From Ruminococcaceae bacterium UBA6413 (GTDB lineage: Bacteria; Bacillota; Clostridia; Oscillospirales; Ruminococcaceae): 22,051 nt of DNA. The first letter of the stretch is position 1. Each line of letters opens with the position of its first letter. Under the pieces are notes generated by a model. That model worked only from the letters and a program-made list of their open reading frames with translations, had not been told where the DNA came from and searched no databases. The stretch covers positions 1 to 22,051 of the forward strand of contig DJPL01000048.1 in NCBI GenBank assembly GCA_002437415.1, in the 5' to 3' direction. The translations under genes and the position numbers were made by a program. Below, piece after piece: positions 7,046 through 14,881 of the stretch.

Positions 7046-8257
7046 TCATTCCTTATAGATCTTTATGCCGTACAGTCTGTTTGCCGCCGGTAAAGATATG
7101 AGCTGTTCTCCGACCTTTCCTGCGATGCTGCTTGTTATATTCTTACGTTCTTCGTCAGAAATACTTTCGTCAAACTTTGCGATTATACCCGTATCTTCGC
7201 CCGACTTTATAAACTCTGCCGCTTTTTCTGTCGTTGTATCGGAATTATCGACTATAACAATGTCTATGCTGTCGGAAAGCAGGCTGTTTTCGGATCTCGG
7301 GCATCTGTTTGCAAATGCGTCGGCAAAGGTAAAGCTGTCGGAAGCCTCCTCCCACGACATACCGAAATAGAAAGCAGGTCTGAAGCCCTTTTCGTTTATT
7401 ATGCTGTCTGCGCTTGCGTCAAAGTAATAATATTCGCCGTCAAGCTTTGCGAAATTTATTGTGTGACCCTCATTTTTTCGGGTGTTTGTGCCGTTTGCCG
7501 ATGCGGTTTCAATCCCTGCCATATTGAAAAGCATTGTGAGCGTATCCGCGTATCCGTCACAAATTGCCTTGCCGTCAATAAGCAGATCCGCTACCGGGAC
7601 ATTTTTTGTGCTGTAGCCGTCGGTAACATATACCGAGTTTTCCGCGACGTAATTATACAGATACTGCGCTTTCTGTTTATCTGTATTGCAGTCGGACGGA
7701 ATTGACGCTACTACCGATCTTGCCTTTTCATAAGCCGCTTCACGGCGGGAAAGATATTCCTCGCCGAGCGTTTCAAGCTGTATATGATGATAGCTTTTTC
7801 CCGCAAACTGCTCGATGCTTCCGACCAGTTTGTTGCTTGTTGTGTAATTGTGCGCCACGAACGGACTGTCACAGCTTAAAAATGTAATTACAAATTCAAG
7901 CTCCTGCAATTTGTCGTAACTGCCGTTACCGAACACCTCTTCGGGCAGGAATATGTCGCTGTAGCCGTTTTCGCTTGCGTACATAAACGCGTTGTAGATA
8001 TACGTTTCGTTCTCGTCAAGCTGTTCCTTAAAATAACCCGACATTGTATCGGAGTATTTTGAGCTGTAGTCGAGTACTTCTTCTTTTCCGAGCGATATTG
8101 TGCCGTCTGCGGAGATTGAAATATCGTTGCCGAAGTAGTACAGCGTATTGCTTGACGATATGCCAAGCATCGGCAGTACGTATATAGCACCGATAACCAC
8201 TGCCGCGGGGACTGCAACTGCCGCCGCTACCGCACCGATAACCTTACCCTTACCCAT
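7046..8257 (-). CDS. Exported or membrane-anchored transglutaminase-like protein
   Basis: A 403-residue protein with an N-terminal basic start (MGKGK) and one hydrophobic segment (about residues 6-32), consistent with a membrane anchor or uncleaved signal. The globular part carries a transglutaminase-like cysteine-peptidase core with a plausible Cys-His-Asp triad: C233 in DGKAICDGYA, H265 in EGHTINFAKL and D280 in YYYFDASAD. Such domains act as peptidases or amide-transfer enzymes, often on the cell surface. The substrate is unknown. The C-terminal about 90 residues (after the triad) have no feature I recognise. The start codon overlaps the fumarase stop (TAATG), so translation is likely coupled. 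Confidence 0.85.
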   Translation of the reverse strand: MGKGKVIGAVAAAVAVPAAVVIGAIYVLPMLGISSSNTLYYFGNDISISADGTISLGKEEVLDYSSKYSDTMSGYFKEQLDENETYIYNAFMYASENGYSDIFLPEEVFGNGSYDKLQELEFVITFLSCDSPFVAHNYTTSNKLVGSIEQFAGKSYHHIQLETLGEEYLSRREAAYEKARSVVASIPSDCNTDKQKAQYLYNYVAENSVYVTDGYSTKNVPVADLLIDGKAICDGYADTLTMLFNMAGIETASANGTNTRKNEGHTINFAKLDGEYYYFDASADSIINEKGFRPAFYFGMSWEEASDSFTFADAFANRCPRSENSLLSDSIDIVIVDNSDTTTEKAAEFIKSGEDTGIIAKFDESISDEERKNITSSIAGKVGEQLISLPAANRLYGIKIYKE

Positions 8258-9099
8258 TATAGCTCAGCCTCGGCGTGACGTGTGACATGACAGCCTATAT
8301 TTACCGCTACGGGGAGTCCTGCGATATGTGTCGGGTGCTGTTCGATATTTACATACAGCGCCGTTACCGTACCGCCGAAGCCCTGAGGACCTATACCGAG
8401 CTTGTTTATCCTTTCGAGCATCTCGCTCTCCATATCGGCATAAAGCGGTTTGGGATTTCTGACCTTCAGGTCGCGGCAGAGAGCCTTTTTGGCAAGTATG
8501 GCGGACAGCTCAAAGTCGCCGCCGATGCCGACACCCACCGTTATAGGCGGACACGGGTTGCTTCCTGCCTTTGATACGGTGTCAACGACAAAGCTTACGA
8601 TATCTTCTCTTGTCGCGGAGGGGGTGAACATCTTAAGCGCACTCATATTCTCACTGCCGAAGCCCTTGGGGGCAACCATAATATGTACCTTGTTGCCGGG
8701 AACAATAGTAGTATGCACTATCGCGGGGGTGTTGTTGTTTGTGTTTTTGCGCTCCAGCGGGTCTTCTACTACCGATAAGCGGAGCTTGCCGTTTACATAT
8801 CCGCTTGCAACGCCCTTGTTTATCGCATCGGTGAGATCTCCGCCTGTGAAATGCACGTCCTGACCTATTTCAAGGAATATTATCGCCATTCCTGTATCCT
8901 GACATATCGGCACTTCAAGCTCTTTGGCGCAGTCGATATTTCTTACGATATCGCCGAGCACCTGCTTTGACAGCGGGCTTTTCTCACAGCCGATACATGA
9001 ATTTATCTTCTCCTTCATACCGTCGGGCAGATAAAGGTTTGCCTTTACGCAAAGCTCTTCAACTGTCTTTTTAACAAGCTCAACGCTTATCTCGCGCAT
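8257..9099 (-). CDS. Class I fumarate hydratase, alpha subunit
   Basis: Alpha subunit of the oxygen-sensitive [4Fe-4S] fumarase/tartrate dehydratase family, which interconverts fumarate and malate. The 280-residue length is standard. Cluster ligands are visible at C66 (PICQDTG), C183 (NPCPPITVGVGIGG) and C270 (IGCHVTRHAEAEL). The segments KNTNNNTPAIVHT and APKGFGSENMSALKMF are typical. The beta subunit, normally encoded next door and needed for activity, is absent: the neighbours are an amidohydrolase and a transglutaminase-like gene. Either beta lies elsewhere or this copy has another partner. The ATG at 9099 lies 15 nt after the amidohydrolase stop and has a usable GGAGGGA ribosome site. 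Confidence 0.93.
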   Translation of the reverse strand: MREISVELVKKTVEELCVKANLYLPDGMKEKINSCIGCEKSPLSKQVLGDIVRNIDCAKELEVPICQDTGMAIIFLEIGQDVHFTGGDLTDAINKGVASGYVNGKLRLSVVEDPLERKNTNNNTPAIVHTTIVPGNKVHIMVAPKGFGSENMSALKMFTPSATREDIVSFVVDTVSKAGSNPCPPITVGVGIGGDFELSAILAKKALCRDLKVRNPKPLYADMESEMLERINKLGIGPQGFGGTVTALYVNIEQHPTHIAGLPVAVNIGCHVTRHAEAEL

Positions 9100-9114
9100 A
9101 TATATTCCCTCCGT

Positions 9115-10287
9115 TTATATTACTTTGCCGTTTACGATCACTGTGTCGGGTGTGTCACATACCGACAGCGGATCGCCCGAGAAGATAACTATATCTGCGT
9201 CCTTGCCCGGCTCGATACTGCCTACTCTGTCGGCTATGCCTGTTATCTGTGCGGGGTATATCGTTATAGCTTTCAGCGCTTCTTCTCTGTCAAGACCGCC
9301 TCTTACCGCAAGTCCTGCCGACAGCGGCAAATACTGCTCGGGTACAACGGGGTGGTCGGTGCAGATGCACATCGGTACGCCCGCCTTATTCAGCACGCCT
9401 GCCGTTTCTATCGTATGGTTGCGAAGCTCGGGCTTACAGCGCTCGCTGATTATAGGTCCTACTATCGTGCGCGCGCCGTCTTCAAGAAGCTCGTCTGCTA
9501 TAAGGTGTCCTTCTGTTGCGTGGATAATGACATAATCTATGTCAAATTCTTTCGCAAGTCTTATCGCCGTGAATATATCGTCTGCTCTGTGGGCGTGGAA
9601 ATGCGCGGGTATCTCGTGCTTTAAAAGCGGCATAAGCGCTTCGCACTTTGCGTCATACTCGGGGCGGTCGCCCTCATCGTCTGTGCCTATCGAGCTCTCA
9701 TAGTCTATCATATCGTCAAGATAGCGCTTAGCCTTGTAGAGCTGTTCGCGGATTATAGCGGCAGTCGCCATACGGGTAACGGGAGCGGTATCCTTATCCT
9801 TGTATACGTTCTTGGGATTTTCGCCGAGAGCGAATTTTACCGCAACGGGATTTTTGATTATCCTCTTGTCAATTCTCTTTGAGCCTGCGGTCTTCATTGC
9901 AAGGAATGTGCCGCCGATGGGGTTTGCGCTGCCCATTCCGCATACTACGGAGGTAACGCCCGCCTGAGCCGCTTCTTCAAAGCAGTGATCGAGCGGGTTT
10001 ATCATATCTATTGCACGCAGATTTGGGGTCGAGGGGTCGGTGTCCTCGTTTCCGTCGTCGCCCTCAAATGCCAGTCCGTCCTCCCATGCGCCTATGTGCG
10101 AATGAGCGTCTATAAAGCCGGGATAGACTGTTTTGCCCTTTGCATTGATATCGCCCTCGGAGGGGGTGAAGTTTTCAAGCCGGGACATATCGCCCACAGC
10201 CTTTATTTTGTCGTTTTCTATAAGGATAAATCCGTTTTCGTAGTTTTTATCCGCCATAGTAATGACAGTAGCGTTATAAATGTACAT
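9115..10287 (-). CDS. Metal-dependent amidohydrolase (imidazolonepropionase-like)
   Basis: TIM-barrel amidohydrolase of 390 residues. Expected metal and catalytic residues are present: H62 and H64 (DAHSHIG), H231/H233 (HFHAHRADD), H256 (IIHATEGH) and D311 (CICTDHPVV). The ends form the usual composite beta domain (YIYNATVITMADKNYENGFI at the start; IEPGKDADIVIFSGDP near the end). The family includes imidazolonepropionases, prolidase-like and other C-N hydrolases. The substrate cannot be read from sequence, and no histidine-degradation genes are nearby. The ATG at 10287 sits 2 nt after the aroK stop, and its AAAGGA ribosome site overlaps the end of aroK. Confidence 0.88.
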   Translation of the reverse strand: MYIYNATVITMADKNYENGFILIENDKIKAVGDMSRLENFTPSEGDINAKGKTVYPGFIDAHSHIGAWEDGLAFEGDDGNEDTDPSTPNLRAIDMINPLDHCFEEAAQAGVTSVVCGMGSANPIGGTFLAMKTAGSKRIDKRIIKNPVAVKFALGENPKNVYKDKDTAPVTRMATAAIIREQLYKAKRYLDDMIDYESSIGTDDEGDRPEYDAKCEALMPLLKHEIPAHFHAHRADDIFTAIRLAKEFDIDYVIIHATEGHLIADELLEDGARTIVGPIISERCKPELRNHTIETAGVLNKAGVPMCICTDHPVVPEQYLPLSAGLAVRGGLDREEALKAITIYPAQITGIADRVGSIEPGKDADIVIFSGDPLSVCDTPDTVIVNGKVI

Positions 10288-10289
10288 AT

Positions 10290-10814
10290 TTATCCTTTCA
10301 GCCTTTTGTGCGTTTTTGCGTCAAGCTCGATGAGCTTCATAATTTCACCTGCGATTATCCTGTCGGACGTGTTGGCGTTTACCTCGTAGGTGCTGTTTTT
10401 CCTGTATATCGGAAGACGTGTGTCGTATATTGCTTTTAACTGTTCTTTTGTATTGTTTACTACAAGCGGGCGGTTTGTGTCGCCGCTTATGCGGCTGTAG
10501 CAGGTGTCAAAGCTTGCGTTGAGGAATATTACTATGCCCTTTTCTCTTGCAAACTCTGCCGTTTCGTCACGGAGGATCGCTCCGCCGCCTGTGGCAACGA
10601 TAGTCCTACCCTTGAAGTTCTTTATATACTGCGCTTCAAGATCTCTGAAATACGGCTCGCCTTTCTTGGCGAATATCTCGGGGATAGTCATATTCCGGTT
10701 ATTTACTATGTACCTGTCAAGGTCGATGAACACGGCTGTACATTCTTTTGCGAGCATTCTTCCTATATGGCTTTTGCCGCAGCCCATAAAGCCGCAGAGA
10801 TATACGGGGCGCAT
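10290..10814 (-). CDS. aroK: Shikimate kinase
   Basis: Phosphorylates shikimate to shikimate 3-phosphate with ATP, in the aromatic amino-acid pathway. The P-loop is GFMGCGKSHIG (8-18). Shikimate-binding residues are seen in DLD (31-33), YFRDLE (R57) and the glycine run TGGGAI (75-80); the lid-side RPL follows. The 174-residue length is normal. The ATG overlaps the aroE stop by one base (TAATG), a sign of coupled expression with the enzyme of the preceding pathway step. Confidence 0.95.
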   Translation of the reverse strand: MRPVYLCGFMGCGKSHIGRMLAKECTAVFIDLDRYIVNNRNMTIPEIFAKKGEPYFRDLEAQYIKNFKGRTIVATGGGAILRDETAEFAREKGIVIFLNASFDTCYSRISGDTNRPLVVNNTKEQLKAIYDTRLPIYRKNSTYEVNANTSDRIIAGEIMKLIELDAKTHKRLKG

Positions 10815-11659
10815 TACACAAGCCTCATCATTTCATCGGAGATAGCCTGTACCTGCTCTGTTGTGTATTCTGCACCGCTCCATATTGTGTGCGCTACAGC
10901 CGCCTGCCATACGAGCATCTGCATACCGCCGCTGACCTTTGTCACGCCCTTGTCGGAAACCATTTTCATCAGCTTTGTTTCGCGCGGGTTGTATATAGCG
11001 TCAAAGAAGCCGTTAAGGGTTATGTTATCAAGTGCCTGCTGTGTGAGCGGGCTTGCGTCAACGTTGGGGTACATACCTACGGGAGTGGCGTTTACCATAA
11101 GGTCAAAATCGCCCTTTACGTCTGCCAAAAGGCAGTGGCTTACCTTTGCGTTGTTGTAAGTCTGCTTTATTTCTTCGCATAAAGCCGTTGCTACGGGGAC
11201 ATCGGCTTCTCTTACGGCTATAGTCAGCTCGCCGCCCTCGCGGACAGCTTCGATAGCCATCATTCTGCCGACACCGCCGCAACCGAGAAGTAAAACCTTG
11301 TTTGTAAGAGTCATACCCATTGCGCCGACAGCCTTTGTAAAGCCTGTGCAGTCTGTGTTGTAGCCTGTCGAAACGCCGTTTACGTTGGCTATGCAGTTTA
11401 CGCTGTTGTAGCGCTTTGCTGTGTCGTCAAGCTTGTCGCACATCTTTATTATATCTATCTTGTAAGGGATCGTAATGTTGAAGCCGGCAAGACTCTTGAA
11501 ATAATCAAAGCTTTCTGTCAGCTTTTCGGGGGGCGTGTCGAGTATTTTATACTCCGCCTGTTCGCCCGATATTTCAAAAAGTCTTGTGTGTATCTGAGGT
11601 GAGAGGGTATGACCGAGAGGGTGTCCCAGTATACCGAATACGTTTTTGTTTTCCGTCAT
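10814..11659 (-). CDS. aroE: Shikimate dehydrogenase (NADP+)
   Basis: Reduces 3-dehydroshikimate to shikimate, one step before AroK. 281 residues. The substrate site has LGHTLSPQIH (15-24), K67 in FNITIPYK and D103 in GYNTDCTGF, the usual catalytic Lys-Asp pair. The nucleotide-binding loop is LLLGCGGVGR (123-132), and the C-terminal GGMQMLVWQAA is typical. The ATG overlaps the stop of the upstream PAP2 gene by 4 nt (ATGA). AroE followed by AroK in one operon suggests a local shikimate module; no other aro genes are in the window. Confidence 0.96.
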   Translation of the reverse strand: MTENKNVFGILGHPLGHTLSPQIHTRLFEISGEQAEYKILDTPPEKLTESFDYFKSLAGFNITIPYKIDIIKMCDKLDDTAKRYNSVNCIANVNGVSTGYNTDCTGFTKAVGAMGMTLTNKVLLLGCGGVGRMMAIEAVREGGELTIAVREADVPVATALCEEIKQTYNNAKVSHCLLADVKGDFDLMVNATPVGMYPNVDASPLTQQALDNITLNGFFDAIYNPRETKLMKMVSDKGVTKVSGGMQMLVWQAAVAHTIWSGAEYTTEQVQAISDEMMRLV

Positions 11660-12240
11660 ATTTCTTGCTCCTTTTGTTCTGCTTTAAGCTCTTTATGCTT
11701 ATCGATCTTTTTATATATCAGCTTTACGAGTGCCACCGCACCTATGCCGCAACCTATGCCGAGCGCAATTCCTCCGATAACGTCGGACGGATAATGCACA
11801 TAGTGGTACATTCTTGAAAACGCGACCAGTGCCGCATAGATATATGCGATAATACCGAGCCGTTTATGAAACAGGTATATCGCCGTTGCCATAGCAAAGC
11901 AGGTCGCGGTGTGGCTGGACGGGAACGAAAATCCCGACGGTTCTTTTATAATAAGCTCTATCGCGCCGTTTATCACAAAGGGTCGCGGTCTGGCGACAAG
12001 ATGCTTTATAATAAGCTCGCCGAACAGCAGTACGGAAAGCGTTGCGCCCATGACCGCAAAGCCTGTTTTACGCATATTCTTTATGCACATCATAATTATG
12101 AACACGAGAATTGCCATTGCGCCGAACTCTATACTGTAGGTAAGGCAGGTCATTATAACATCCATAACGGGATTTGAAAGCGTGTTATGGATAAAATCCA
12201 GTATCGACAGGTCGAGTGCCGTTATACTTTCAAATAACAT
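11656..12240 (-). CDS. PAP2-family membrane phosphatase
   Basis: Integral membrane protein of 194 residues with about five to six hydrophobic segments and the full three-part PAP2 signature: K79-x6-R86-P87, PSSH (107-110) and S142-R143-x5-H149-x3-D153. Members dephosphorylate lipid phosphates such as phosphatidate, phosphatidylglycerol phosphate or undecaprenyl pyrophosphate on the outer face of the membrane. PSSH in place of the more common PSGH is a normal variation. Position between fabD and aroE does not settle which lipid it uses, but undecaprenyl pyrophosphate or phosphatidate are reasonable candidates. The highly charged C-terminal tail (KKIDKHKELKAEQKEQEI) should be cytoplasmic. The start overlaps the fabD stop by one base (TGATG). 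Confidence 0.9.
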   Translation of the reverse strand: MLFESITALDLSILDFIHNTLSNPVMDVIMTCLTYSIEFGAMAILVFIIMMCIKNMRKTGFAVMGATLSVLLFGELIIKHLVARPRPFVINGAIELIIKEPSGFSFPSSHTATCFAMATAIYLFHKRLGIIAYIYAALVAFSRMYHYVHYPSDVIGGIALGIGCGIGAVALVKLIYKKIDKHKELKAEQKEQEI

Positions 12241-13178
12241 CAGAGTGCTGCCGCCTTTTCAAGTGTGTCGGGGTTTTCAACGTTTACGGCGGTAACACCG
12301 TCAAGCGTCTTCTTTACAAGTCCTGTGAGCACCTTGCCCGGACCGAGCTCGATATAAGTATCGTAGCCGTCCTTTGAGATAGCGTCAAGCTCGGAGGTAA
12401 ACCTTACGGGTGAGCAGATATGCTTTGCAAGATAAGCGGGCATGTCGGAGAAATCGGTAAGCTCGCTTCCGTACACGTTGCAGTAGAACTTTATCGAGGG
12501 TGCGCTGAAGGGGATATCCTTTGCCTTTTCGGCAAATTCTTCGGATGCGCTTGCCATAAGCTTTGAGTGGAAAGCGGCGGAAACCGCAAGCGGAACTATA
12601 CGCTTTGCGCCCTTTGCGGAAAGTACTTCTTTAGCCTTTTCGATACCTGCCGCAGTGCCTGCGATAACGGTCTGAATGGGGGAATTGTAGTTTACGGGGG
12701 TAACGTACTCGCCGCCGTCCTCTATTTCCTTGCACGCCTGCTCTATAACGTCAGCCTTAAGACCGAGAACAGCCGCCATACCGCCGGGGTTAGCCTGAGC
12801 CGCCTTATCCATAGCTTCACTACGGTACTTGATAGCTAGGAATGCGTTTTCGTATGTCAGCATACCGCTTGCCGCCATTGCCGCATATTCGCCGAGAGAG
12901 TGACCTGCAACGGCTGGCGCTTCTATGCCCTTTGACTTTGCGGCTTCTAGCACCATAAGCGACATCGCGAGTATAGCGGGCTGTGAGATTATCGTACGGG
13001 AAAGCTCCTTTTCGTCGCCGTCGAATATCTTAGCGGCAAGGTCAAAGCCGAGGATATCACTGCCGAGCTCGAGTACTTTTTTGCATTCGGGTATCATATC
13101 GTAAAAGTCCTTGCCCATACCTTTATACTGTGAGCCCTGTCCTGAAAAAAGGAATATTGTTTTTGTCTTGTCAGCCAT
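12240..13178 (-). CDS. fabD: Malonyl-CoA:acyl-carrier-protein transacylase
   Basis: Moves malonate from CoA to the acyl-carrier protein, supplying the extender for FabH and FabF. 312 residues. Active-site residues are the nucleophile S94 in GHSLGEYAA (92-100), H204 in SAAFHSKLM, the oxyanion region FSGQGSQ (11-17) and R119 in IKYRSEAM. The ATG at 13178 is preceded by AAGGAG at 8 nt. In most Firmicutes fab clusters fabD lies between fabK and fabG on the same strand. Here it heads a separate divergent operon with unrelated genes. A TTGACA on the - strand near 13238-13243 could be its -35, but no good -10 follows, so its promoter is unresolved. Confidence 0.97.
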   Translation of the reverse strand: MADKTKTIFLFSGQGSQYKGMGKDFYDMIPECKKVLELGSDILGFDLAAKIFDGDEKELSRTIISQPAILAMSLMVLEAAKSKGIEAPAVAGHSLGEYAAMAASGMLTYENAFLAIKYRSEAMDKAAQANPGGMAAVLGLKADVIEQACKEIEDGGEYVTPVNYNSPIQTVIAGTAAGIEKAKEVLSAKGAKRIVPLAVSAAFHSKLMASASEEFAEKAKDIPFSAPSIKFYCNVYGSELTDFSDMPAYLAKHICSPVRFTSELDAISKDGYDTYIELGPGKVLTGLVKKTLDGVTAVNVENPDTLEKAAAL

Positions 13179-13258
13179 TTTTGTTTCTCCTTGTGGTTTT
13201 ATTGTTTAGATTGGTCAGAATGTGATAAAAGTTGAATTTGTCAAAAATGGGGTTTGGT

Positions 13259-13457
13259 GTTGCTTGCTCCGTTGGTTTTGCGTCGTGCAAAACTTTTGGC
13301 AAGCAACCAAAGCGTCCTTGCTTTGGCGTAGCCTCAATGCAGGTTGTCAGTCGTTTGTGTCGCTGCATCGTGCAGCGACTGTGTGCGACTGACTGCAAGC
13401 GTTCTTGCTTGGTGAGGGCGCCAGCCCCACATTCAGCCCCTTCCCGTGGGGAAGGGG
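13259..13457. repeat. Hairpin-array repeat element in the fabD-fabH intergenic region
   Basis: Five consecutive inverted repeats in 200 nt: GTTGCTTGC/GCAAGCAAC (13259-13307) with an inner GTTTTGC/GCAAAAC; CCAAAGC/GCTTTGG (13307-13326); GTCAGTCG/CGACTGAC (13346-13393) with an inner TCGCTGCA/TGCAGCGA; CAAGC/GCTTG (13396-13411); and CCCCTTCCC/GGGAAGGGG (13437-13457). There is no credible ORF and composition differs from the AT-rich DNA on either side. It looks like an interspersed, MITE- or REP-like element, though only one copy is in the window. Confidence 0.6.
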
Positions 13458-13581
13458 TTTGGGGATAGGGATTGAGAATTCGCTCTATTTTTTATGAAAA
13501 CAGGCTTTTCTACAAATAGCCGGAACAATTCACCGTATTTTGATAAATAAAACTTCTTTATATCCTGAATAATGATTTCAC

Positions 13582-13595
13582 GTCACGAATGTGAC
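13582..13595. promoter_or_regulatory. Operator-like palindrome upstream of the fatty-acid operon
   Basis: Perfect GTCAC-GAAT-GTGAC, about 80 nt upstream of the fabH -35 in AT-rich DNA. It could bind a dimeric regulator. It does not resemble the FapR or FabT sites I know, so the factor is unknown and chance occurrence is possible. Confidence 0.25.
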
Positions 13596-13675
13596 ATAAT
13601 TTGTTATATATTGCAGAAATTCTGAAATATACTGTTATAAATTACTGCTTCACGGTACAAATACTCAAATAAATG

Positions 13676-13705
13676 TTGACAAACAGTACCGAAATAGAGT
13701 AAAAT
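13676..13705 (+). promoter_or_regulatory. Sigma-A promoter of the fatty-acid operon
   Basis: Consensus TTGACA (13676-13681), an 18-nt spacer and TAAAAT (13700-13705). The predicted start near 13712 gives a leader of about 145 nt ahead of fabH. Confidence 0.7.
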
Positions 13706-13718
13706 GAAATATAAGCAC

Positions 13719-13770
13719 GTTTACCTTTACGGGGTAACTATGCCCTGCGGACGATAATCTCCGCAGTTAC
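13719..13770 (+). promoter_or_regulatory. Structured leader of the fatty-acid operon mRNA
   Basis: GTAAC (13734-13738) pairs with GTTAC (13666+100, i.e. 13766-13770) around a perfect inner stem CTGCGGA/TCCGCAG (13745-13751 with 13760-13766). The same GGTAA (13733-13737) can instead pair with TTACC at 13721-13725, so the two folds exclude each other. There is no T-tract, so it is not a simple terminator. No known riboswitch is recognised. Confidence 0.4.
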
Positions 13771-13858
13771 TGATTTATTATACAACAAAAAGAGAATAAA
13801 ATCAACTATAAATAATATATAATACGGCAGTCAGGACGCCGCACGGAAGGAAATGAAT

Positions 13859-14857
13859 ATGAACGGTATAACTATACTGGGTACGGGAGAATACACTCCC
13901 GAAACCGTAGTAACCAATGAAATGTTCACAAAGTTCATTGATACTACAGACGAATGGATAACCACAAGGACCGGTATCCGTGAAAGACGCATGAGCCCCG
14001 ATAAGCCTAACTTTATGATGGCGGCAGAGGCGGCAAAGGCGGCACTCGAAAGTGCGGGAAAGACAGCCAAGGATATTGACTGCCTGATCGTATCTACCTG
14101 CTCGCCCGACTTTTACTATCCGAACACGGCTTGCCTTGTGCAGAACCTCATCGGTGCACAGCCCTGTGCCTGCATGGACGTAAACACAGCCTGCACAGGC
14201 TTTATAACAGCCGTTGACATCGCGAGAAACTTTCTTGCGAACGACACCTACAAGACGATACTTATTGTCGCAAGCGAACGTCTTACAAGTCAGATAGACT
14301 ACACCGACAGAGCAAGCTGTATACTCTTCGGTGACGGCGCGGGTGCAGTCGTGCTCGAAAAGGGCGAGGACAAGGAGTACTACAGCCACTCGGGCGCTGA
14401 GGGAGATATGCTCCAAAGCCTTTACTGCAAGAACTTCTACGACAGAAACAACCCTTATTTTACGGGTGACGACTGCCTGAAGGATATTATCGACACTCCG
14501 AACAAGGAACGCTATTTACAGATGGACGGAAAGGCGGTATACAAGTTTGCTGTTGACGCTATGGCGAATGCGGTCGAATATGTATGCGAGCACTCGGGAG
14601 TATCGCTTGACGATATAGATCTGGTCATTCCTCATCAGGCGAATATAAGAATAATCCAGTCGGCGCTCAAGAAGATGAATGTTGACCTTGACAAGGTGTT
14701 CACAAACCTTGAAAAACACGGCAACACATCAAGCTCATGCATTCCTATGTGTCTTGCGGAGCTTGACCGTCAGGGCAGACTGAAGCGCGGTATGAAGATA
14801 TGTCTTGTCGGCTTCGGTGCGGGTCTTACCTACGGTGCGACGATTTTTGAATATTAA
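13859..14857 (+). CDS. fabH: 3-oxoacyl-[acyl-carrier-protein] synthase III
   Basis: Starts fatty-acid chains by condensing a short acyl-CoA primer with malonyl-ACP. 332 residues with the Cys-His-Asn triad: C112 in NTACTGF, H259 in IPHQANIR and N289 in HGNTSSS. Further landmarks are EWITTRTGIRERR near the N-terminus and FGDGAGAVVLE. Two ATGs are in frame, at 13853 and 13859. I chose 13859 because GGAAGG (13845-13850) lies 8 nt before it but only 2 nt before the first, and because the family usually begins near NGI.ILGTG. First gene of the rightward operon, 24 nt before fabK. Many clusters have the acyl-carrier-protein gene close to fabH; here there is no room for it. Confidence 0.96.
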   Translation: MNGITILGTGEYTPETVVTNEMFTKFIDTTDEWITTRTGIRERRMSPDKPNFMMAAEAAKAALESAGKTAKDIDCLIVSTCSPDFYYPNTACLVQNLIGAQPCACMDVNTACTGFITAVDIARNFLANDTYKTILIVASERLTSQIDYTDRASCILFGDGAGAVVLEKGEDKEYYSHSGAEGDMLQSLYCKNFYDRNNPYFTGDDCLKDIIDTPNKERYLQMDGKAVYKFAVDAMANAVEYVCEHSGVSLDDIDLVIPHQANIRIIQSALKKMNVDLDKVFTNLEKHGNTSSSCIPMCLAELDRQGRLKRGMKICLVGFGAGLTYGATIFEY

Positions 14858-14881
14858 GTCACGACTGAAAGGATAAAAAGA

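Noticed and set aside
13205..13245. fabD promoter using the - strand TTGACA near 13238
   Set aside because: The -35 is perfect but no acceptable -10 occurs at 16-18 nt, so I do not list it as a feature.
13171..13398. Small ORFs on both strands across the hairpin element upstream of fabD
   Set aside because: They lie inside inverted repeats and the fabD ribosome site, have Cys/Arg-rich or low-complexity translations and no start signals.
13802..14416. A 204-codon frame antisense to fabH
   Set aside because: Antisense shadow of a well-supported gene with no ribosome site or recognisable domain.
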